From Caulobacter sp. X (GTDB lineage: Bacteria > Pseudomonadota > Alphaproteobacteria > Caulobacterales > Caulobacteraceae): 64,000 nucleotides of DNA. The translations under genes were made by a program, and so were the position numbers. Every line of letters starts with the position of its first letter. The stretch's first letter is position 1. Below are positions 36,789 through 45,837 of the stretch, in pieces. The notes under the pieces are model-generated. The model did not search any database. It saw nothing but the letters and a program-made list of their open reading frames with translations, and had not been told where the DNA came from. The stretch spans positions 1,550,001 to 1,614,000 of the forward strand of contig NZ_PEGF01000001.1 of NCBI RefSeq assembly GCF_002742635.1, written 5' to 3'.

Positions 36789-38144
36789 CTATTCGCCCTT
36801 GCCGCCGTCCAGGTTCGCCAGCCGGGGCGTGTCCAGCACCGCGCCGCCGTCGGCCAGCATGCGATCGATGCGGGCCTTCTGGGACTTGAACGCGGCCAGC
36901 TCCGAGCCGGCCAGAACCGTGCCCTGCGGAACCTTGGCGCCGATCGGATTGACCCGCTGGCCGCGCTGCCAGATCTCGTAGTGCAGGTGCGGACCGGACG
37001 CGAGGCCGGTGGAGCCGACATAGGCCACCACCTGGCCCTGGCGCACCTTCACGCCCGGACGGATGCCCGGAGCGTAACGCGAGATATGGCCGTAGCCGGT
37101 GTCCCAGTTGCCGGCGTGCCGAATGCGCAGCCAGTTGCCGTAGCCGCCCCAGCGCTTGGCCTCCAGTACGACGCCGTCGCCGGCGGCCAGGATCGGCGTG
37201 CCCGTACCGGCGCCGAAGTCGACGCCCTGGTGGGCGCGGGTGTAGCCCAGCACCGGGTGCTTTCGCATGCCGAACACCGAGGTGATCCGCGCCCCGTCGA
37301 CCGGCGTGCGCAGCAGGAAGCCTTTGATGTTCTTGCCCAGCTCGTCGAAGAACTGCGGCTTGCCGTCGCTGTCCTTGCGGTCGAAGGCGTAGAACTTCTG
37401 GCCCTTCACCTCGGCGTATTCCAGGTCGCCCGCCTCGATCGTGCGGCCGCTCTCGGTGACCTTGCGGTCGAACACCAGGCAGAAGCGGTCGCCTTCCTGG
37501 ATGTCGCGCGAGAAGTCGATCTTGTGGGAGAACAGCTTGGCCGCCTGGCTGATCACCTGCGGGGTGCCGCCGACGCTGGCCACGCTCTCATAGAACGAGC
37601 CGTTCATCTCGCCGCACGCGACCTTCTTCTCGTCGCGGACCTTCTCCTCCAGCTCGCGCAGGCGCAGGGCGCCGTCGAAGGTGCGCGAGACGGTCAGGGT
37701 CGAGGACGGGCTGGCGCGCATGGACAGGCCGATCAGCCGCGCCGGACCGCGCTGGTCGCGGCGCTGGGCGATGGCGGTCTCGAAGGCCATGCCGGCCTTG
37801 ATGTTGACGGTGTCGATCGCGCCTTGCAGCACCGAGACGACCTGCTTGGCTTCGTCCGGCGCGACGCCGGCGCGCTGCACGGCGCCCAGCAGGGTCTCGC
37901 CCGGACGGACCTTGACCTCGACGTTCTCGGGGCGCTCGAAGCCCGGCTGGGCCTCGGCGCCGGCGAAAGCGACATGCTGCAGGGCGGCCAGGGCGGCGGG
38001 GTCCAGCGGCGCCTTGTCGGCGGGAGCCTTCACGTCGTCGGCGGTCAGCTTCATGCCCAGGCCCAGAGCGGCCAAGCCGGCGATGGCGGTGAACAGCCTC
38101 GGCGCCCAGCGCGTGGCGCCGCGTCGCGGATCGAATTCCTGCAT
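36789..38144 (-). CDS. M23 (LytM-type) peptidoglycan peptidase, membrane-anchored
   Basis: This 451-residue protein has one N-terminal hydrophobic helix (near residues 16-35), an extracytoplasmic domain, and a C-terminal M23 domain (about 300-420). The zinc-binding motifs are HQGVDFGAGTGTPI and GPHLHYEIW, both intact, so it is probably an active peptidoglycan endopeptidase. It lies downstream of ctrA on the same strand, behind the ctrA terminator. The start at 38144 follows GGGGG; an upstream extension is implausible. Confidence 0.92.
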   Translation of the reverse strand: MQEFDPRRGATRWAPRLFTAIAGLAALGLGMKLTADDVKAPADKAPLDPAALAALQHVAFAGAEAQPGFERPENVEVKVRPGETLLGAVQRAGVAPDEAKQVVSVLQGAIDTVNIKAGMAFETAIAQRRDQRGPARLIGLSMRASPSSTLTVSRTFDGALRLRELEEKVRDEKKVACGEMNGSFYESVASVGGTPQVISQAAKLFSHKIDFSRDIQEGDRFCLVFDRKVTESGRTIEAGDLEYAEVKGQKFYAFDRKDSDGKPQFFDELGKNIKGFLLRTPVDGARITSVFGMRKHPVLGYTRAHQGVDFGAGTGTPILAAGDGVVLEAKRWGGYGNWLRIRHAGNWDTGYGHISRYAPGIRPGVKVRQGQVVAYVGSTGLASGPHLHYEIWQRGQRVNPIGAKVPQGTVLAGSELAAFKSQKARIDRMLADGGAVLDTPRLANLDGGKGE

Positions 38145-38312
38145 CGTGCCCCCGTCGATATCGACGCCGCGCAATTCAATTGCGTACGGCTGGGAAGCCC
38201 CCCAGCGCCCGCGCCGGACCTTGGTCACGCCGGTCACCGGCGGCAAGGACTATTCGGCGCTTCGGTCGATTTGTCACGGGTCGGACGGAGACACAAGCTA
38301 AGCCGTTGACCC

Positions 38313-38345
38313 AAAAAGAAAACGCCCGCCGTTTCCGGCGGGCGT
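38313..38345 (-). terminator. intrinsic terminator of ctrA
   Basis: ACGCCCGCCG (38322-38331) pairs with CGGCGGGCGT (38336-38345) around a 4-base loop; on the minus strand it is followed by a T-rich run. Confidence 0.9.
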
Positions 38346-38374
38346 CTTGGGTACGCTTACTGAAGCGAGTCGCC

Positions 38375-39070
<696 letters not shown>

Positions 39071-39491
39071 GAGCCCCTCCACGCCATTCAGGCGTAATTC
39101 GACGTCTTGGCGGAATGACCGCCGGTTAAACCCTTCGACCATCCTGCCGGAGAGTTAATTTAAGACTGGTTAATGGTGAATGTTCGTGTTGGTCGAATGG
39201 TTAATCTGATTTGCGAATCGGGTGCAAGCCGTCCGCTGACGCTTTGGCACATTGGTCGCAGGCGTCGCACCCAGCGTTTCCGGGCCTCGCAAAACAGCGC
39301 CGCTAAGGCCGAAAACCATTGGTCGCCAAGCCTCACAGCCCGCCGGCAACCGTTAATCCGAGGTCGTAGCACGAGGCCGGCGACGTGGAATTGCGGCGTT
39401 CTGTCGCGAGATTTCCGAACGCTGTTCTCGCGTCGCGAACGCCCTTGCGGCCGCGATGAATCCGGAGACTGCGACGCCGCGACGCGGCGGT
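39071..39491. other. 421-bp region between ctrA and the LytTR regulator gene
   Basis: There is no gene here. The half nearest ctrA holds its promoters (see the next entry). The rest, 39220-39491, shows a TGTCGCG motif (SciP-like) at about 39410 and no further recognisable gene. Confidence 0.7.
39126..39219 (-). promoter_or_regulatory. ctrA promoter region with CcrM site and CtrA-box elements
   Basis: A GANTC site (39215-39219) corresponds to the methylation-sensitive P1 promoter known from C. crescentus. TTAA elements occur at 39126, 39155, 39160, 39170 and 39201; the pair at 39160/39170 is spaced by six bases, close to the TTAA-N7-TTAA CtrA box used for P2 autoregulation. Confidence 0.7.
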
Positions 39492-40274
39492 TCAGGACGG
39501 ATTTTCGTCGGCCAGCCAGCCGGCGGCCCGGAGCTTGGCGACCGAGGCGCGGCTGACCGGCGCGGTCTGGCCGTCGACGAGGCGCAGGCGCAGGTTCCGT
39601 CCGTCCCGCTCGACGCCGACGATCGCCCGCCGCGCCACCCACCACGAGCGGTGGGTCTGCAGGCCCTCGACGCCGGAGAGCCCGGCGGTGACCCGCGCCA
39701 GCGGCCCCATTTCGAGTCTGGATCCATGTTCGGTGCGAACCCGGACATAGTGGTCCTCCATCCTCAGATAGAGGACGGCGCCGGGATCGACCGTCGGGGC
39801 GGGCGCCGCCGTCGGGACCAGCGCCTCGCGCGCGTGGGCCCGCGCGAGCGGGCGGATGCGGATGAAGTAGTAGACCAGGACGATCGGCGTGGTGATCGCC
39901 ACGCACTGGCCGTACCAGACGAGCGGGGGGACCAGCCGGCCGATCTCCGGCCAGAGAGCCACCGCGACGAGGCGCAGCGGCGCGCCTTGCAGCAAGGCGC
40001 CAATCAGCACGACGGGCGGCAACACCGCCCAGAGCGGCCAATCCCGACGCCAGGCCAACGCTAGGCCCAGCCGGGCCAGCCCGCTGATCACCGCCATGCC
40101 GGTGACGACGCTGCCGACCCAGTAGGCGATCCGCACCGGAACCCCGCCGTTGAAGAAGCTCCCGAACGGCCCCATCAGCCCCAGCAGCACGCCGATGGCC
40201 AGGGCGACCGTCAGGTCGACCGCCCAGTCGCGGGCGGTTCCCAGCAGAGGCGGCGTGGCGCGGGCGGCGGTCAT
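39492..40274 (-). CDS. membrane-bound LytTR-type transcriptional regulator
   Basis: This 260-residue protein has about four hydrophobic helices (residues 15-150) fused to a C-terminal LytTR DNA-binding domain (about 160-255; VLYLRMEDHYVRVRTEHGS, then THRSWWVARRAIVGVERDG). Such proteins link a membrane signal directly to transcription. It sits upstream of ctrA on the same strand and is divergent from a hydrolase gene. The start at 40274 follows GAAGGA. Confidence 0.9.
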   Translation of the reverse strand: MTAARATPPLLGTARDWAVDLTVALAIGVLLGLMGPFGSFFNGGVPVRIAYWVGSVVTGMAVISGLARLGLALAWRRDWPLWAVLPPVVLIGALLQGAPLRLVAVALWPEIGRLVPPLVWYGQCVAITTPIVLVYYFIRIRPLARAHAREALVPTAAPAPTVDPGAVLYLRMEDHYVRVRTEHGSRLEMGPLARVTAGLSGVEGLQTHRSWWVARRAIVGVERDGRNLRLRLVDGQTAPVSRASVAKLRAAGWLADENPS

Positions 40275-40424
40275 GTCCTTCGTATAGGGCCAGCTTCGGC
40301 GGAGTCGCCAGCCCAAGCCCGTTCGCCCGCCCACGAACCCATTCGCCCATTCGCGCAGGAGCGCTGGCGGACCGCCGTCCCGCCGGCGACAGCGACGACA
40401 TCGTCATCCGCTCGAAGAACCGCC

Positions 40425-41426
40425 ATGTCGCTCCGCGCCCTCCTCGCCGCCGCCCTGCTGGCGGCGACCGCCACCCCCGCCCTGGCCGCCAACGCCGGCT
40501 TCATGCTGCTACAAGAGCCCCGGCCCGACGCGCCGCCTGTCGAGGTCGGGGTCTGGTATCCCACGAACGCCCCGCCCGCCTTCATGCCCCTAGGCAGCTG
40601 GGGCCATACGGTCGCCGCCGGCGCGCCGGTCGCCGGCGAGCGCCTGCCGCTGATCGTCATGTCGCACGGCAACGGCGGCTTCTTCGGCGGGCACGCCGAC
40701 ACCGCCCAGGCGTTGGCGGAGGCCGGCTTCGTGGTCGCGGCCCTCACCCACCCGGGCGACAACTATCGCGACCAGAGCCGCGCCACGGCCATGGCCGACC
40801 GGCCGGCGGCCCTCTCGGCCCTGATCGGCTGGATGCTGGAGGCCTCGCCGCTGCAGGCGAAGCTCGATCCCGACCGCGTCGGCGCCTTCGGCTTCTCGTC
40901 CGGCGGCTTCACGGTGCTGGCGGCGGCGGGCGGAGAGCCGAACCTGTCGCGGATGGCCGGGCACTGCCTGAAGCATCCCGGCAATTTCGACTGCAAGCTG
41001 ACCGCCAGCCGACCCGCGCCCGCCGACGCGTTGGCCGCCCGCTGGGTCCACGACCCGCGCATCAAGGCCGTGGTCGCCGCCGCGCCCGCCCTGGGCTTCA
41101 CCTTCAGAAAGCGGGGCCTCAAAGGGATCACCGCGCCCGTCCAGCTGTGGAAGGCGACCGACGACGAGATCCTGCCCGGCGACGACTACGCCGAGGCCGT
41201 GCATCGCGATCTTGGCCGTCCGCACGACTACCACGTCGTCCCGAGCGCGCGGCACTTCGACTTCCTGACGCCCTGCAACGCCGCGCCGCCGGCCGATCTG
41301 GCCTATCTGTGCGCCAGCGCGCCGGGTTTCGACCGCCAGGCCTTCCACCGCGACTTCAACATCGCCGTCACGCGCTTCTTCACCGAGCAATTGGTCGCAC
41401 CCAAAGACGGCGCTTCCGGACGCTGA
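40425..41426 (+). CDS. secreted alpha/beta hydrolase (dienelactone hydrolase-like)
   Basis: This 333-residue protein has a signal peptide ending ALAANA. It has the oxyanion-region VMSHGNGGFFGG, a nucleophile elbow GFSSGG and C-terminal RHFDF, which supplies the His. It resembles predicted dienelactone hydrolases/chlorophyllase-like lipases. It is probably a periplasmic esterase of unknown substrate. Confidence 0.85.
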   Translation: MSLRALLAAALLAATATPALAANAGFMLLQEPRPDAPPVEVGVWYPTNAPPAFMPLGSWGHTVAAGAPVAGERLPLIVMSHGNGGFFGGHADTAQALAEAGFVVAALTHPGDNYRDQSRATAMADRPAALSALIGWMLEASPLQAKLDPDRVGAFGFSSGGFTVLAAAGGEPNLSRMAGHCLKHPGNFDCKLTASRPAPADALAARWVHDPRIKAVVAAAPALGFTFRKRGLKGITAPVQLWKATDDEILPGDDYAEAVHRDLGRPHDYHVVPSARHFDFLTPCNAAPPADLAYLCASAPGFDRQAFHRDFNIAVTRFFTEQLVAPKDGASGR

Positions 41427-41435
41427 TTTCACACC

Positions 41436-41445
41436 TGGTTAACCA
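41436..41445 (+). promoter_or_regulatory. CtrA half-site-like palindrome upstream of fliI
   Basis: TGGTTAACCA is a perfect palindrome containing the TTAACCA half of CtrA-regulated class II flagellar promoters. It lies about 70 bases before the preferred fliI start. Confidence 0.45.
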
Positions 41446-41516
41446 CGTTGCCCGACTGTGGCGACACGGAGGCGCCGGCCAAGGTTGGCGTCGCCGTGGG
41501 GTTTTCGGGGTCCAGC

Positions 41517-42851
41517 TTGCGCAGTCTCATCGCCGCCGTCGAACGTATCGACCCGCTGACCATCTATGGTCGCGTGGCCGCCGTGAACGGCCTGCTGATC
41601 GAGGCCCGGGGCGGCCTGACGCGCCTGGCGGTCGGCGCCCGGGTCGAGATCGAGCGCCTGGGCCAGACCGCCCTGCCCGCCGAGGTGGTCGGCTTCCGCG
41701 AGACCCGCGCCCTGCTGATGCCCTTCGGTCCCGTCGAGGGCGTCGCGCCGGGCGCGGAGATCCGCATCGTGCCGGAAGGCGCCGTGGTCCGCCCGACCAA
41801 GGCGTGGCTGGGCCGCATCATCAACGCCTTTGGCGAGCCGATCGACGGCCTGGGCCCGCTGCCCCAGGGCGAGGTCCCCTATCCGCTGAAGACCCCGCCG
41901 CCGCCGGCTCACGCGCGCGGCCGGGTCGGCGAGCGCCTGGACCTGGGCGTGCGGTCGATGAACGTCTTCACCACCACCTGCCGCGGCCAGCGCCTGGGCA
42001 TCTTCGCCGGCTCGGGCGTCGGCAAGTCGGTGCTGCTGTCGATGCTAGCGAAGGAAGCCACCTGCGACGCCGTCGTCGTCGGCCTGATCGGCGAGCGGGG
42101 CCGCGAGGTCCGCGAGTTCGTCGAGGAGACCCTGGGCGAGGAAGGCTTGCGCCGCGCCGTCGTCGTGGTCGCCACCTCGGACGAGCCGGCCCTGACCCGC
42201 CGCCAGGCCGCCTACATGACCCTGGCCATCAGCGAGTACATGCGCGACCAGGACCAGGAAGTCCTGTGCCTGATGGACTCGGTGACCCGCTTCGCCATGG
42301 CGCAGCGCGAGATTGGTCTCGCCGCCGGCGAGCCGCCGACCACCAAGGGCTATACGCCCACCGTCTTCACCGAGCTGCCCAAGCTGCTGGAACGCGCCGG
42401 CCCTGGCCCGATCCGCGCCGACGGCACCACCGCCGCGCCGATCACCGCGCTCTTCACCGTCCTCGTCGACGGCGACGACCACAACGAGCCGATCGCCGAC
42501 GCCACGCGCGGTATCCTGGACGGCCACATCGTCATGGAGCGGGCCATCGCCGAGCGCGGCCGCTTCCCGGCCATCAACGTCCTGAAGTCGATCAGCCGGA
42601 CCATGCCTGGCTGCCAGCTCCCGCACGAGCGCGAGATCGTCAAGGGCGCGCGCCAGGTGATGGCCGCCTATTCGAACATGGAAGAACTGATCCGCATCGG
42701 CGCCTACCGCGCCGGGGCCGACCCCGTGGTCGACCGCGCGATCCGCCTGAACCCCGCGATCGAAGCTTTCCTTAGCCAGGATAAGGAAGAGGCAACCAGT
42801 CTCGACGACTCTTTCGGCATGCTGGGCCAGATCCTGCAGAGTGAGTACTGA
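41517..42851 (+). CDS. fliI: flagellar export ATPase FliI
   Basis: This is the hexameric F1-like ATPase of the flagellar type III export gate. It has Walker A GSGVGKS (about 165-171), [14 protein letters not shown] and Walker [11 protein letters not shown] (about 249-257), then the ATPase core through [22 protein letters not shown] helices. I prefer the TTG at 41517 (444 residues, starting [12 protein letters not shown]) because GGGG lies six bases upstream and the usual family length is met. A longer frame starting at TTG 41448 would add 23 unlike residues and overlap the promoter. fliJ follows by overlap. Confidence 0.95.
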   Translation: MRSLIAAVERIDPLTIYGRVAAVNGLLIEARGGLTRLAVGARVEIERLGQTALPAEVVGFRETRALLMPFGPVEGVAPGAEIRIVPEGAVVRPTKAWLGRIINAFGEPIDGLGPLPQGEVPYPLKTPPPPAHARGRVGERLDLGVRSMNVFTTTCRGQRLGIFAGSGVGKSVLLSMLAKEATCDAVVVGLIGERGREVREFVEETLGEEGLRRAVVVVATSDEPALTRRQAAYMTLAISEYMRDQDQEVLCLMDSVTRFAMAQREIGLAAGEPPTTKGYTPTVFTELPKLLERAGPGPIRADGTTAAPITALFTVLVDGDDHNEPIADATRGILDGHIVMERAIAERGRFPAINVLKSISRTMPGCQLPHEREIVKGARQVMAAYSNMEELIRIGAYRAGADPVVDRAIRLNPAIEAFLSQDKEEATSLDDSFGMLGQILQSEY

Positions 42852-43267
42852 TGACCAAGTGGGCCGCCTCGCTGATCCGCATCTCGACCCACGAGGTCGA
42901 GACCCTGCAGAAACGCCTCGCCGAGATCGTCGAGCGCCGCACGGCGGCTGAACTGCGTGTCGCCATGCTGGACGCCGAGGCCGAGGCCGAGGCCAAGCGC
43001 GCCGAGGGCGACGCCGGCGCCGGCTGGTACATGATCGGCTATCGCGAGGGCTATAAGCGCCGCCGCGCCGAGATGCTGGTCCAGATCGAGCTGTGCCAGG
43101 AGGAAGAGGTCGGCGCGCGCGACGCCCTGGCCGAGGCCTTCGAGAACCTCAAGAAGTACGAGCACGTCGCCGAGCAGGCCAAGGTGCTGGCCGCCAAGAA
43201 GCAGGGCGCCTTCGAGGCCGCCCAGTTGGACGAGCTGGGCCTGCGCCGCAAGGCGGCCGGGTTCTAA
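42851..43267 (+). CDS. fliJ: flagellar export chaperone FliJ
   Basis: This 138-residue protein is almost entirely coiled coil (VETLQKRLAEIVERRTAAELRV and the C-terminal KYEHVAEQAKVLAAKKQGAFEAAQLDEL). FliJ is the stalk-like partner that couples FliI to the export gate. The ATG overlaps the fliI stop by one base. It is assigned by position and coiled-coil pattern, as FliJ sequences diverge strongly. Confidence 0.88.
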   Translation: MTKWAASLIRISTHEVETLQKRLAEIVERRTAAELRVAMLDAEAEAEAKRAEGDAGAGWYMIGYREGYKRRRAEMLVQIELCQEEEVGARDALAEAFENLKKYEHVAEQAKVLAAKKQGAFEAAQLDELGLRRKAAGF

Positions 43268-43301
43268 CGAAATCTCAAGCCGCCGGGTTCATAACCCCGG
43301 C

Positions 43302-43979
43302 ATGAGCCTCATCCACGCGCTTCAGGAAACCGGCGACGCCAATTCGCTGGCGACGCGCTTCCGTCGCGCGCGGGCCGCCCATGTGGTCGCCCTGATCGAG
43401 AAGATCTTCGCCGAGCGCGGCCAGTGCCGCATCGCCGACCTGGGCGGCGAACCGGCCTATTGGCGGCTGCTGTTCAACCGCGACTTCCTGGTCTCGCGCA
43501 AGGTCCAGGTCAGCCTGTTCAATCCGCAGCCGTTCACGGTGGACGATCCGCTGTTCACCGCCGTGGTCGGCGACGCCTGCGATCTCTCCGACCACGCCGA
43601 CCAGAGCTTCGACCTGGTCCATTCCAATTCGGTGGTCGAGCATGTCGGCGACTGGCCGCGCATGGAGGCCTTCGCCCGCGAGTGCCGGCGCCTGGCCCCG
43701 CGCTACTACGTCCAGACGCCCTATTTCTGGTTCCCGATCGAGCCGCACTTCTCTGCGCCGTTCTTCCACTGGCGGTCGGAGCAGGCGCGGGCCCGCATGC
43801 TGCTCAGGCGCGGCTACGGCTGGTGGCCCAAGGCGGCGGACATGGGCGAGGCGATGCGCGCCGTCCAGCACGCCCGCCTGCTGGACAAGGCCCAGTTCCG
43901 GTTCCTCTTTCCGGACGCGCGTCACGTCGACGAGAAGATCCTGGTCGTCACCAAGTCGCTGATCGCGATCCGGGACTGA
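43302..43979 (+). CDS. SAM-dependent methyltransferase (class I)
   Basis: This is a 225-residue protein with a class I methyltransferase core: motif I IADLGG, motif II-like VVGDACDLS, and FDLVHSNSVVEHV, which contains the acidic/His motif. Further PYFWFPIEPHFSAPF suits the methyltransferase_11 or sugar/lipid branch. The substrate is unknown. It follows fliJ on the same strand after 34 bases but its family is not flagellar. Confidence 0.85.
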   Translation: MSLIHALQETGDANSLATRFRRARAAHVVALIEKIFAERGQCRIADLGGEPAYWRLLFNRDFLVSRKVQVSLFNPQPFTVDDPLFTAVVGDACDLSDHADQSFDLVHSNSVVEHVGDWPRMEAFARECRRLAPRYYVQTPYFWFPIEPHFSAPFFHWRSEQARARMLLRRGYGWWPKAADMGEAMRAVQHARLLDKAQFRFLFPDARHVDEKILVVTKSLIAIRD

Positions 43980-43985
43980 GCTGGA

Positions 43986-44519
43986 TTAATCGAACCGCGC
44001 GAAAAGCTTGTGCGCGAAGGTCGCCAGGACGTTGTCGACCTGGTCCCAGCGAACCGTTCGCCAGTCGATCTCCGTATCCGCCCCGTTGTGATCGATGGGT
44101 CCTGGAAACATCCCGCCAAAGATGACGTCCACCAGACCCGCGTCGCCCGCCGAAAAGGCGATATAGGGCAGCGGCTGGCCGGCGGGGTGATCCGGGCGCC
44201 TGACCTCCAGGCGGTGCTTGGCCGCCTCGCCCTCGCCGGTCACCTCGTAGAGCGCCTCGAACCCGTGCGCCCGAGCGCGTTCGACCAGCGCGTTCAGTTG
44301 AGGCGTCAGCCTGACCTGGGCGGACTGACCAAAGCTGGGACGGTCTGGGTCGGCTCGCTCGGCGATGGCGCCTTCTTCGAACCGTGGGACCTCATGCGCC
44401 GCCGGCGTCCGAGACCTTGCGGGCTTCCGCACTCGAAACCCGAAAATCGACGCGATACATCCTACGACAACCAAAGCCGCCACGACGCCGGGCAGGCCTT
44501 CAAAAAACTCGACACGCAT
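43986..44519 (-). CDS. hypothetical protein with one membrane anchor
   Basis: This is a 177-residue protein with a single N-terminal hydrophobic helix (about 8-28; LPGVVAALVVVGCIASIFGF), a charged linker, and a globular part with no recognised motif. The ATG at 44519 follows GGAGG. It is convergent with the methyltransferase gene, with six bases between the stops. Confidence 0.7.
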   Translation of the reverse strand: MRVEFFEGLPGVVAALVVVGCIASIFGFRVRKPARSRTPAAHEVPRFEEGAIAERADPDRPSFGQSAQVRLTPQLNALVERARAHGFEALYEVTGEGEAAKHRLEVRRPDHPAGQPLPYIAFSAGDAGLVDVIFGGMFPGPIDHNGADTEIDWRTVRWDQVDNVLATFAHKLFARFD

Positions 44520-44639
44520 AAAACGCCTCCGGCCTCGGTAGGCCACTGGCGCTGTTCGCGAGCATTGTCCTGGATCAAGTGAAGCGGCGCGCGGGCCGCG
44601 CCCACCGACGCGCCGGCGGCGAACGCCGCGTCATGCTCA

Positions 44640-44730
44640 AGGTTAATTCGAAGTCATGAAGGTCTTGTAAGTTGAGCGGCAAGATCAGCGCCCGTAAACC
44701 CCGCCGCTCCGGCGCGTAACGCCGTTTTTT
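44640..44730 (+). ncRNA. possible small RNA ending at an intrinsic terminator
   Basis: CGGCG-CGTAA-CGCCG followed by TTTTTT (44710-44730) is a terminator-like hairpin that ends no plus-strand gene: the nearest upstream genes are on the minus strand or end at 43979. About 90 AT-richer bases precede it. The 5' end is a guess. Confidence 0.3.
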
Positions 44731-44817
44731 AAACAGCAATTGGCGAGCTTAAGGCCAAGCGCGTGACGGTCGTCGCGCGTCGTGAGCCCCGCTGCGCCTA
44801 GTCATCAAGGGTATATC

Positions 44818-45324
44818 GTGATCCATCATCTGTCCGTCAGCGCCATCGACCCACAGGGCGTCGCGGAATTCTTCGCCGACATCATGGGCGGCGTCGCCGT
44901 CGACTTTCCACCCAATCCGGGTAGCCACATGGTGTTCAAGGCCGACGGCATGGGCACCGCCATCGAGATCTATCCGGCCGGCAGCGTCATGGTCCCGAAC
45001 GGCGATCCCGGCGCGGTGTTCGTGCGCCAGGCCGAGGCCGCCGAGCGCCGCTCGCCGACCCACTTCGCGCTCAGCGTCTCGATGGACCGCCAGGCGGTTC
45101 TGGACCGCGCCGCGGCCAAGGGTTGGGACGCCTTCGTCTGCGACCGCGGCGGCCACTTCCACGTGATCGAGGTCTGGGTCGAGAACGCCTGGCTGGTCGA
45201 GATCCTGCCGTTGGATTTCGCCGCCGAATATCTGAGCTTCGCCAATGCGGTGACCGAGATGGCCGATCCGAACGCGGCCCTCGACACCCACCAGCCCCAG
45301 GCGCGTACTCTGGAACACGCCTAA
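44818..45324 (+). CDS. VOC-superfamily protein (glyoxalase/dioxygenase-like)
   Basis: This 168-residue protein has one VOC repeat pair: HLSVSAIDPQGVAEFFADIMGG, THFALSVSM and HFHVIEVWVEN, with His and Glu in positions that can bind metal. The substrate is unknown. I chose the GTG at 44818 because AAGGG lies seven bases upstream; an earlier GTG at 44782 lacks one. Confidence 0.8.
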   Translation: MIHHLSVSAIDPQGVAEFFADIMGGVAVDFPPNPGSHMVFKADGMGTAIEIYPAGSVMVPNGDPGAVFVRQAEAAERRSPTHFALSVSMDRQAVLDRAAAKGWDAFVCDRGGHFHVIEVWVENAWLVEILPLDFAAEYLSFANAVTEMADPNAALDTHQPQARTLEHA

Positions 45325-45332
45325 GGGTGAGC

Positions 45333-45363
45333 GGGGCGGCGCTCCCCCGAACGCCGCCCCTCT
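45333..45363 (+). terminator. intrinsic terminator of the VOC gene
   Basis: GGGGCGGCG (45333-45341) pairs with CGCCGCCCC (45352-45360) and is followed by a short T-rich stretch. Confidence 0.7.
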
Positions 45364-45399
45364 TGCGCCTTCCGCATTACCACGAGTTCACTTTCGTCG

Positions 45400-45425
45400 C
45401 TACAAATGTAGCGCTACGAATGTAG
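45400..45425 (+). promoter_or_regulatory. two tandem BlaI-type operators
   Basis: CTACAAATGTAG (45400-45411) and CTACGAATGTAG (45414-45425) match the TACA-N2-TGTA dyad recognised by BlaI/MecI repressors. They sit 23 bases before the start codon of a blaI-like gene, so autoregulation is very likely. Confidence 0.85.
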
Positions 45426-45447
45426 CGAACAGTCAGCGGAGGCCGCC

Positions 45448-45837
45448 TTGATCGACTCCTTGCCCCGACGCGAACGCGAGGTCTTCGAGACCCTGTGCCG
45501 CCTCGAGACCGGCACGACCGCCGAGGTCCGCGCCGCCCTCGCCGATCCCTTGAGCGACTCCGCCGTCCGCACCCTGCTGGCCCGGCTGGAGAGCAAGGGC
45601 CTGGTCGAGCGTTCGCCCGGCGCGCACGGCGTCGCCTACCGCCCCGCCCAGGCCACGGAGACCGTCGCCGTGGGGGCCCTCCGGCGCCTGATCGACACCT
45701 TCTTCGCCGGCTCGGCCGCCAGCGCCGCCAGCGCCTTGCTGGGCCTTGGCCAAAAGCTGACGCCGGAAGAGGCGGCCGCCCTCGAGGCGATGATCGACAA
45801 GGCCGTCGAAACCAAGGGTGGGGAGGGCAAGCAATGA
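45448..45837 (+). CDS. BlaI/MecI family repressor
   Basis: This 129-residue winged-helix protein (LPRREREVFETLCRLETGTTAEVRAAL, then LARLESKGLVERS) has a C-terminal dimerisation helix bundle. In the family, cleavage by a paired M56 sensor protease relieves repression. It starts at TTG, with GGAGG upstream. Two dyad operators precede it, and the M56 protease gene overlaps its stop. Confidence 0.93.
   Translation: MIDSLPRREREVFETLCRLETGTTAEVRAALADPLSDSAVRTLLARLESKGLVERSPGAHGVAYRPAQATETVAVGALRRLIDTFFAGSAASAASALLGLGQKLTPEEAAALEAMIDKAVETKGGEGKQ

Noticed and set aside
41436..41451. Possible sigma-54 promoter (TGG...TTGC) before fliI
   Set aside because: The GG to GC spacing is 11 rather than 10 bases and the -24 element is imperfect.
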